The notes beneath the pieces were generated by a model. That model had not been told where the DNA came from. It saw nothing but the letters and a program-made list of their open reading frames with translations, and did not search any database. Positions 57,136 to 64,000 of a stretch of 64,000 nt of DNA are shown here, piece after piece. Origin of the DNA: an uncultured bacterium (GTDB lineage Bacteria > Patescibacteriota > Saccharimonadia > Saccharimonadales > Saccharimonadaceae); the NCBI GenBank assembly GCA_903952435.1, contig CAJBFN010000001.1, positions 62,001 through 126,000 on the forward strand, written 5' to 3'. Every line of letters starts with the position of its first letter. Position 1 is the first letter of the stretch. The translations under genes were made by a program, and so were the position numbers.

Positions 57136-60100
57136 TTTAACACCAATAGAACAAGCATTCTGGTATCAACACAAGCTTAACCCTAAAAGTGACAGCAATA
57201 ACATAGTGCATAAGATTATGTTTAGTCGGCCGTTATCTAAGGTTGATCTTGATTGTTGCCTTGAGAATATGTGCAATAAATATCCCATTCTGAAATCTAG
57301 ATTTATTGACATAGACGGGACGCCCGTAAGAAAAGCTATTGGGCGCGGTTACGATATCGAGATATCAGCCGACCCGTTATCATCTATAGACAAAGCCCAA
57401 AAACAATTTGATCTTGAAAATGATAATTTGTTACGCTGCGTGCTACTCGATAGTAAAGTATTGTATGTGACAGTACCTCATATAATATTTGACGAAATTT
57501 CTTGGAATATATTCGTTAAAGATCTTTGCAAATACATCAAAGGAGATAATAATAAAACATTTGAAATCACCAAAGATACTAATTATATTCCATCAGATTT
57601 AAATACGGACATACGAATATATTGGAAGAACGAGTTAATAGGCGCCAGTGATCGAGTTGGTTTGATGAGCAATAATAGAATAATCTCAGATGGTGACAAG
57701 GACCTCTCGTTTTTCAAGCACAAGATAGATAAAGAGACGAGCAGGAAGTTAAAACAGCTTGCGATTTCACTACATTCATCGATGAATAGTATGTTGATGA
57801 CGCTGTTTTGTGTCACTTTAAATAAAACCACCTCAGACAATGACATAGTAATTGGAACGCCCGTTACAATTCGAGACGAACAATCAGAAGATCAAATAGG
57901 TTGCTATATAAATGTATTACCTTGTAGATTTATTATTAAAAATGAAGATCAAATAAATAATTTTATAAGTAAGAAATCAATGGACATGTGGAGTCATCTA
58001 GACATGCGCAACTTCTCACTACCAGAACTTTTGCGCGACCTGAAACTTGATCAAAATGACGAACTTAGGGGTTTGTATAATGTGATATTTGAGTATGTCC
58101 CACAAAAACTAGAGCAAGATAAATTAATCGTTTCTGATGATATCCTACCTAATTTAGCCGTTAAATTAGACTTAATGGTAAGCCTTTTTGAATCATTAAA
58201 CGGTACAGATATTTACGTCGAATATCGTAATACTCAATATTCCAAAGAATATATTGAAAATATTATTAAACGATTTATTAACGTCTGCGATCACACGATA
58301 ACTAATCCTGACTCAAAAATTAAGGACATATCAATATTATTTAGAGGCGAGGATAAAACTCTAATTGAGATAGGATGTGGCGATAAACGAGTCATTAAAG
58401 CCCCATATATTTGGAATAGATTCCAGACTAATGCATTTGCTAACCACGATAGTATTGCAGTAAAAAGTAATTACAAAACGTTAACTTATTCTGAGCTTGA
58501 ATATCTTTCTGCATCTTATGCAGATAAACTAGAAGAGTTAGGTGCTAGCGAAGGTTCGATTATTGGAGTATATATGAATCGTTCGGTTGAATATGTCGCA
58601 ACCATGCTAGCCATCTGGTCGCTTGGAGCCATTTATGTACCGCTCGATATTAATCAGCCAAGCGAGCGCATAACAAGTATGATTACCCAAGCCAATATAG
58701 GTTTTATTGTAACCAATTCGGATAATCGAAAAAGTATTAATGTATCTGTTCCATTTTATATTATAGATAGTCCACTAACGTTAGAATTGAAAAAAAATAG
58801 GAAAATCACGCGGAAGTATGAACCAACAGCAAATGACGTCGCATATATAATCTTTACTTCAGGGTCTACTGGATTACCGAAGGGGGTTATGATAAAACAC
58901 CAAGGATTTATGAATCATCTAGAGATAATGATCCATGAACTAGGCCTCAATAAATCCAGTGTTGTCGCTCAGACGGCCGAGGTATCATTCGATATATCAG
59001 TATGGCAACTAATATGCCCACTTCTTACTGGCGGTGCAGTGCGTATATGCAATAAGGATGACGTAACTAGTGTCCAAAAAATATACAATATTATTAATAA
59101 AGATAGAATATCCGTATTAGAAATAGTCCCATCGTTATTGTCTGTTTATCTCGAAGCTGAACAATCCAATTTGGTAGATAGAAAATGCTTAAAAAACACA
59201 ATAATTATCACTACTGGCGAGGCTATTAGCCCTTCAATTGTAAAGCAATGGTTTAATATCTATCAAAATAAACCTCTCTTAAACGCATACGGCCCAGCTG
59301 AGGCGTCTGATGATACCCATTTTTACCATATTAAGACAGATTCTAGCATTGAACAGACTATACCGATTGGACACCCGTTATTTAACATTGAAACCTACAT
59401 CCTTAATAATGATATGCAATTATGCCCGATTGGGATAATAGGGGAAATACATATTGGCGGAATCGCTGTTGCTGATGGATATATTAACGACAAAAAACTT
59501 ACAGATAAGGTTTTTATAGATAATCCTTTTTTAAATAACAAGAGCAAAATGTACAAAACTGGTGATTATGGAATGTGGCGCAATGACGGCGCACTAAACT
59601 TTTTAGGCAGGAAGGACTATCAGGTAAAGATAAACGGACAACGGCTTGAACTTGGTGAAATAGAAAACAAGATTCTTAATCTTGATTATGTAAAAGATGC
59701 AGCGGTTATATTTGAAGACACGCCTAGCGGTAAGCGTCTTCGAGGATATGTTACCTTCAAAGACAAAGCCCATGGCAATGATGATATAAAACGAGATCTT
59801 GAAAACAAACTACCTAGTTTCATGATTCCAAGAAGCATAGAAATAATTGATAATATCCCAAGAAATTCTAACGGAAAACTTGATCGAAAATATTTAGAGA
59901 GTTTAAGAGATACGGTAGTAAAAGACGAATGCCTTTATCAAATCAATAACACGACGCTCAATAATATTATAAGAATATGGTCAGACAATATTGGGCGTTC
60001 AATTAAACCAGACACAAATTATTTTGATGCTGGCGGCGATTCTCTACTTAGTGTAAAAATAGTTAATAACCTGAACAAAGCAGGAGTCCCCGTAAGTGTT

Positions 60101-61408
60101 AGGGATATATTAATGTATCAGACACCAGAAGAACTGGCAGCCACCGTTGAAGATAGGCAACTGGAGCAATTTAATCCCAATATGAAGCTTAGCGGTGATA
60201 CGCCCATACAGCTTGATTATCTAGAAGAATCAGGTAAGTATAGAGAATATGGAGAGATTCAGGCAGCTTTATTACGTTTTAGGATTAATAAAAAAGATAT
60301 CAATTTTGAAAATGTTATCTCAAGAATGTTACAAACGCATTCGTCCCTTAATCCGAAGGATCTTAAGAACATACTCAAAAGAGATGACAGTCTGGCTATA
60401 TTATCAGTAGAGCAGATTGAGAATATGGTTGAATTAATGCGTAAAGATGTCAATATTGAGCATCGACCAGCTACCTTGCGTTGGACTATATCGGATGGGA
60501 TTATATATTTATTAATAGTAACACATCATTTTGTGATAGATTATTATTCATGGAAAATCATATATGATGATATCTCATTATTATTAAACGGCATAACTCC
60601 AGAAATACATAATGATCAAATTATTAAGATATGGCTTGGAAATCGACTAAATAATTTGAGCGTGAGGAACCAAAGTAGTGATGAGTTTAAAAATAACTCA
60701 AATACAAATATCATTCACACTAAAAATAAACAGCTGATATTAGCGAGTGATACTAAAATTATTTATCACAATTTTTCTGTAGGCTATGACATAGAACTGC
60801 TATTATCAGAGAATGATATGGATATTAATAGTTTCGTCTGTTATTCAATAGCTAAAGCATATATCCAGATAACTGGTGATTCTATGTTCGAATACAATAT
60901 TGAGGCCTCAATTCGACAACTCGATAAGTCTAATATACTAAGTAAAGAGATCGGATGGATGACTTATAAATACCCCAGAGTAATTAATCATAACGACAGT
61001 GCTGCGGAAGTTTATAATGACCTGTCTAATAGTATAAATAGCGGAGTAGATTATGGGCTAATGAAATACAATATTGACTATGACGAAAGCCCAAGAATAA
61101 CCAACCCATTATGGACTATCAATTACATAGGAAAAACACTAAACGAGAATGATGATCTTAAAATTATAAAAACAAAATCCTATAAGGAAGTACCTTATAT
61201 TGAACTAGACATTATCAATAGTGGGGATCATATTACCTTTGAATGTATGACAAATACCAATCTAAGCGATAGATTTTTTGGTGATTTATGGGAAAAAATG
61301 GATAATATCATGCATACTATTTTGAACGACCTACGCACGCCCAATATAGCTATAAATCTAAGTAGCAATCGCGAAAAGAATATTTTAGATAGGATCAAAA
61401 ATGGATAA
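57125..61408 (+). CDS. NRPS module C-A-T-E
   Basis: 1427 aa. C domain 1-~430, with motif VPHIIFDEISW near 118-127: the second His and the Asp of HHxxxDG are kept, the first His is Pro and Gly is Glu. A domain ~440-945: FTSGSTGLPKG near 575, NAYGPAEASDD, YKTGDYG, GRKDYQVKINGQRLELGEIE and NGKLDRKYL. T domain with YFDAGGDSLLSVK (Ser near 973). Epimerisation domain from ~1025 with HHFVIDYYSW near 1134, IEASIRQLDKS and NYIGKTLN. So the residue loaded here should be turned into the D form. Specificity residues read approximately D,I,W,E,I,T,A,D,D,K, acidic in the pocket, suggesting a basic (diamino) acid. Overlaps both neighbours. Confidence 0.93.
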   Translation: MITNLTPIEQAFWYQHKLNPKSDSNNIVHKIMFSRPLSKVDLDCCLENMCNKYPILKSRFIDIDGTPVRKAIGRGYDIEISADPLSSIDKAQKQFDLENDNLLRCVLLDSKVLYVTVPHIIFDEISWNIFVKDLCKYIKGDNNKTFEITKDTNYIPSDLNTDIRIYWKNELIGASDRVGLMSNNRIISDGDKDLSFFKHKIDKETSRKLKQLAISLHSSMNSMLMTLFCVTLNKTTSDNDIVIGTPVTIRDEQSEDQIGCYINVLPCRFIIKNEDQINNFISKKSMDMWSHLDMRNFSLPELLRDLKLDQNDELRGLYNVIFEYVPQKLEQDKLIVSDDILPNLAVKLDLMVSLFESLNGTDIYVEYRNTQYSKEYIENIIKRFINVCDHTITNPDSKIKDISILFRGEDKTLIEIGCGDKRVIKAPYIWNRFQTNAFANHDSIAVKSNYKTLTYSELEYLSASYADKLEELGASEGSIIGVYMNRSVEYVATMLAIWSLGAIYVPLDINQPSERITSMITQANIGFIVTNSDNRKSINVSVPFYIIDSPLTLELKKNRKITRKYEPTANDVAYIIFTSGSTGLPKGVMIKHQGFMNHLEIMIHELGLNKSSVVAQTAEVSFDISVWQLICPLLTGGAVRICNKDDVTSVQKIYNIINKDRISVLEIVPSLLSVYLEAEQSNLVDRKCLKNTIIITTGEAISPSIVKQWFNIYQNKPLLNAYGPAEASDDTHFYHIKTDSSIEQTIPIGHPLFNIETYILNNDMQLCPIGIIGEIHIGGIAVADGYINDKKLTDKVFIDNPFLNNKSKMYKTGDYGMWRNDGALNFLGRKDYQVKINGQRLELGEIENKILNLDYVKDAAVIFEDTPSGKRLRGYVTFKDKAHGNDDIKRDLENKLPSFMIPRSIEIIDNIPRNSNGKLDRKYLESLRDTVVKDECLYQINNTTLNNIIRIWSDNIGRSIKPDTNYFDAGGDSLLSVKIVNNLNKAGVPVSVRDILMYQTPEELAATVEDRQLEQFNPNMKLSGDTPIQLDYLEESGKYREYGEIQAALLRFRINKKDINFENVISRMLQTHSSLNPKDLKNILKRDDSLAILSVEQIENMVELMRKDVNIEHRPATLRWTISDGIIYLLIVTHHFVIDYYSWKIIYDDISLLLNGITPEIHNDQIIKIWLGNRLNNLSVRNQSSDEFKNNSNTNIIHTKNKQLILASDTKIIYHNFSVGYDIELLLSENDMDINSFVCYSIAKAYIQITGDSMFEYNIEASIRQLDKSNILSKEIGWMTYKYPRVINHNDSAAEVYNDLSNSINSGVDYGLMKYNIDYDESPRITNPLWTINYIGKTLNENDDLKIIKTKSYKEVPYIELDIINSGDHITFECMTNTNLSDRFFGDLWEKMDNIMHTILNDLRTPNIAINLSSNREKNILDRIKNG

Positions 61409-63998
61409 CAATATAAACATAGAAAAAGTACTGCCAATATTGCCAGTACAGAGTGGCATGATAGCTGATAGCGCAGCTGGCACCGACGGCTATTACATTG
61501 AGCAGATTTGCATACAATTAAAACCAAGTATAAACGACAAAATATTATTATCGCGTATTAAGAGAATCGTTGAATCAAATGAAATCCTTAGAACAGTTTT
61601 TGACTGGTCGGAAGACAACGCAATACAGGTCATTATATCAGGGATAGAGCCTATCACAGCCATAATGTCCATAAATTCAGATATAGAACTAGACGCTATA
61701 TTAAATAAAGAAAGACAAACTTTAAAACCGATTAATATAGCTCCGCCGATCCGCTTTGCTATTGTTCATAATAAGGCAATCCAATATTTAGTCGTTACTT
61801 ATCACCATGTACTTTTAGATGGCCCTAGTGTAAACAGTCTACTTGATATTCTATGCACAGATGGCGGTTACTCAAAGAACTCAACAGAACAATATATTAA
61901 ATGGCAAAATGATAACACGTCGAGGCAACAACACATAGGAACATGGCAGGGATTATTAGACGGATTAATACCAGAGGACGGAATATTACCGATATCTCGT
62001 GACAATAAGGGTAAGTTAGCTATATCAAAAATTATGGTAGATATTGATTTTCGAGATAAATTGATTAAAAAAACAAAATCAATGAGCCTTACTCCAGCAG
62101 TTTGCATGCAAGTTCTCTGGGGGCAATGGTTAGCTTCTTATTTTTCCAAAAATAAGTTACTGTATGGGCTAGTAGTTAGTACTCGCATCAATGGGATCAA
62201 CGATCGGGCAATTGGCCCGTATATAGCGACTATACCATGTCTTGATAAATTAATGATCGGTAGTAGTTTTGTCGAAGTTAGTAAAAAGAAGCAAGAAGAT
62301 GTTCTTGCAATCGATATAGCTAAACATATTTCACTAAGGAATATTACACAAAATGTATCGCCATATACTGGACTATTTGATGCAATTCTTAACATAACGA
62401 CACATCCCGTAGTAAGCAAAAAATATTATGAGGTAATAAATACTTATGAGAATACAGGATATAAGCTTAGCGCTGATATTATAATTACCGACAATATCGA
62501 AATATTGTTTTCTTCATCTTGTCTAAAGAATAATCAGCTTAATGATGCTATACGGTCATTTTCGGAATATTGTTCTGTGCAGATAGAACAAGAAAATATA
62601 ATCGACATAGATCAAAAATATAAGATACATAAAATTAATCATATAAATGATAAAAAAACCATTAAAGATATCGACGTATTAGTTGCCCAATCTATTAATA
62701 TAGAGCCAAAAGTTGTCGATATGGAGATGTCATTCATCGAAAATGGCGGCGACTCAATAAATGCCCTTCGTCTGGTAAATTTATTACAAGCAAGAGACAT
62801 AGCCTGTTCTGTTGGTGATATCCTAAGAGCTAAGTCACTAAATAACATAACTGATAAAAATGCTGATAATGTTGGCATTCAGACACAGAAAAAAAATAAC
62901 AGCAAAGTAGAATACGAGGTAGACGTATTAAATATTCCATTTTCAACACAGCGTATAATCGACGCTTACAAAACGGGTTACGGACAGGACTATCACGAAC
63001 AAACTGCGTTTAAGCTTGCATCCGACCTTGATGTTAACATAATGAAGCTGGCATTATATGAACTTGGCATGGAAATACCAACTTTACGCTTGAAGTACTC
63101 AGAAGGGCATATAAACAAACAGAAACTAACCAATAAGCCCCGCATAAGCCTAAAGAATATTAAAAGAAATACAACTTTTGATGATTTTATCAAAAGAGTC
63201 TCCGATGATGATATGAAGCATGAAATTAATATTAACCATGGAGATTTATTTAGAGTAGTAATGCAATCATATAAAAATGGCTATTACTTCCTCATAGGTT
63301 TTTCAGCACTGGTAACCGACGGATGGTCTTTTTCAAAATTATTATCGAGGTTATTCGAAATTTATGGAGATATATCAAAAAATTGCCATACACGTCGTGT
63401 GGATGTATCTTATATTAATTACTGTAAACAATATCAAACCGACAACACTCAAATAGAGCAAGATCTACCTATAAAAAAATTATCATATTCATTTGATGTA
63501 TCTCAAAAAAAATATTATATAAATAAGGCACAAACTAATAAGATAATTAGTAACTGTAAATCTAAGAATCTAACTATTAATGATTATTTATTAAAACAAG
63601 CCATATCTATTCTTACCGGTCGAGATTTTTCAAATCTTGAAATTTATGAAAATGGTCGCAACAATTTCAGTCTTTATGATTCTGTGGGGCCGTATAGTCA
63701 TTTATTAACAAAAACAATAAATAACGTAATATCAAATAGGGCATATTTTGTTTTTGAGAATTACCCAAAAGATGATGAAAATCGCTTAAGAAATAATATG
63801 ATAGAGAATTTTAAAGAAAACGGCAATTGGCGACGCACATTATTGCCACCAGCTACAATATTAGGCTTATCGTTTGAAACAACAGAAGACGAGATTATTG
63901 TGCTAATCGCGGCTCGTAGAGGAAGTGACATTAAAATTAATGATTACTGGGAGGACTTAATTAATATTATAAATAAGGAGGATAAATATGGATTTTGA
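61401..63998 (+). CDS. NRPS protein C-T-C*, no adenylation domain
   Basis: 865 aa. First C domain ~1-400: start ILPVQSGMIADS and an intact catalytic motif YHHVLLDGPS near 135-141, suited to accept the D-residue from the previous E domain. T domain ~410-485 with FIENGGDSINALR (Ser near 449). Then a second C-like domain ~500-865 in which HHxxxDG reads SALVTDG (632-641): both His are lost, the Asp-Gly are kept. It has other C features (FSLYDSVGPYSHLL). There is no A domain, so the T domain must be loaded in trans or be a transfer station. Ends with TGA overlapping the next start by 11 bp. Confidence 0.9.
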   Translation: MDNNINIEKVLPILPVQSGMIADSAAGTDGYYIEQICIQLKPSINDKILLSRIKRIVESNEILRTVFDWSEDNAIQVIISGIEPITAIMSINSDIELDAILNKERQTLKPINIAPPIRFAIVHNKAIQYLVVTYHHVLLDGPSVNSLLDILCTDGGYSKNSTEQYIKWQNDNTSRQQHIGTWQGLLDGLIPEDGILPISRDNKGKLAISKIMVDIDFRDKLIKKTKSMSLTPAVCMQVLWGQWLASYFSKNKLLYGLVVSTRINGINDRAIGPYIATIPCLDKLMIGSSFVEVSKKKQEDVLAIDIAKHISLRNITQNVSPYTGLFDAILNITTHPVVSKKYYEVINTYENTGYKLSADIIITDNIEILFSSSCLKNNQLNDAIRSFSEYCSVQIEQENIIDIDQKYKIHKINHINDKKTIKDIDVLVAQSINIEPKVVDMEMSFIENGGDSINALRLVNLLQARDIACSVGDILRAKSLNNITDKNADNVGIQTQKKNNSKVEYEVDVLNIPFSTQRIIDAYKTGYGQDYHEQTAFKLASDLDVNIMKLALYELGMEIPTLRLKYSEGHINKQKLTNKPRISLKNIKRNTTFDDFIKRVSDDDMKHEININHGDLFRVVMQSYKNGYYFLIGFSALVTDGWSFSKLLSRLFEIYGDISKNCHTRRVDVSYINYCKQYQTDNTQIEQDLPIKKLSYSFDVSQKKYYINKAQTNKIISNCKSKNLTINDYLLKQAISILTGRDFSNLEIYENGRNNFSLYDSVGPYSHLLTKTINNVISNRAYFVFENYPKDDENRLRNNMIENFKENGNWRRTLLPPATILGLSFETTEDEIIVLIAARRGSDIKINDYWEDLINIINKEDKYGF

Positions 63999-64000
63999 GA
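63988..64000 (+). CDS. Next operon gene, cut by window end
   Basis: ATG at 63988 preceded by a perfect Shine-Dalgarno AGGAGG at 63977-63982 inside the end of the previous gene. Only the first four codons (MDFE) are visible. It shows that the operon goes on; an adenylation or thioesterase protein could be expected but cannot be seen. Confidence 0.7.

Noticed and set aside
55408-61408. Frameshifts splitting one large NRPS gene into three
   Set aside because: Each protein ends after a complete T, E or C-like domain and the next begins with its own start codon (the A-T and following genes have ribosome-site-like sequences), so separate genes are more likely than sequencing errors.
10203-63998. 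TGA read as glycine (as in Gracilibacteria and SR1)
   Set aside because: PilN and the last NRPS gene end at TGA codons that overlap the next start codon, and no conserved protein is interrupted by in-frame TGA, so the standard bacterial code is used.
1-64000. CRISPR array, insertion sequence or integrase gene
   Set aside because: No regularly spaced direct repeats, no transposase or recombinase protein and no terminal inverted repeats around any gene were found.

Overview
The window comes from a small-genome bacterium of the Patescibacteria (CPR) group, most probably a Candidatus Saccharibacteria (TM7) relative. This is an inference from gene content: a PilM/N/O-PilC-PilB type IV pilus operon beside comEC, a MurA with an N-terminal HTH domain, MurT/GatD, phosphoketolase, SHMT/FolD, ribonuclease Y, compact genes and many TATAAT boxes directly against start codons. 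TGA works as a stop (PilN, the last NRPS gene), so the UGA=Gly code of Gracilibacteria/SR1 does not apply.

Layout. 1-6.5 kb: the 3' part of comEC, yebC, a secreted lamin-tail protein, ruvC-ruvA-ruvB and a PH-domain membrane protein. 6.5-15 kb: a pseudopilin, recA-recX, and on the minus strand the pilus assembly operon pilB-pilC-pilM-pilN-pilO-small membrane protein-PRC barrel. 15-28 kb: tsaE, a short tsaB, rny, a P-type ATPase, a HAD phosphatase, a GT39-like membrane glycosyltransferase, gatD/murT and a membrane-anchored ClpA/B-like unfoldase. 28-40 kb: DUF1648 and cupin proteins, a HTH-MurA fusion, glyA, a four-gene pseudopilin cassette, murB, uppP and a pseudopilin fused to a glycine-rich domain. 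Six tRNA genes (Pro, Arg-TCT, Gly, His, Arg-TCG, Lys) lie between 20.8 and 38.4 kb. 39.7-51.7 kb: phosphoketolase, folD, then many small accessory enzymes (serine hydrolase, NUDIX, NADAR, kinase-like, GrpB-like, LD-carboxypeptidase, nucleoside phosphorylase, GNAT).

51.7-64 kb: the most striking part is one operon-like run of eight closely spaced or overlapping genes that looks like a non-ribosomal peptide biosynthetic cluster: DUF2087 protein, histone-deacetylase-family amidohydrolase, Sfp-type phosphopantetheinyl transferase, NodU/TobZ-type carbamoyltransferase, an A-T protein, a C-A-T-E protein, a C-T-C-like protein with no adenylation domain, and a further gene cut by the window end. The PPTase would activate the carrier domains. 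The A-T protein would load the first residue, the C-A-T-E protein would add and epimerise the second, and the third protein would extend or transfer. Such a cluster is very unusual for a reduced CPR genome.

Two non-coding systems stand out. First, about 20 genes have a TATAAT-like box ending 6-9 nt before the start codon, which predicts widespread leaderless transcription, including divergent promoters packed into 33-36 bp. Second, five of the six tRNA genes are followed by an A/T-rich palindromic hairpin and then an inverted, diverged copy of that tRNA's own T-arm/acceptor end; at four of them a shared dispersed repeat follows (at the sixth, Lys, the copy is too eroded to be sure).
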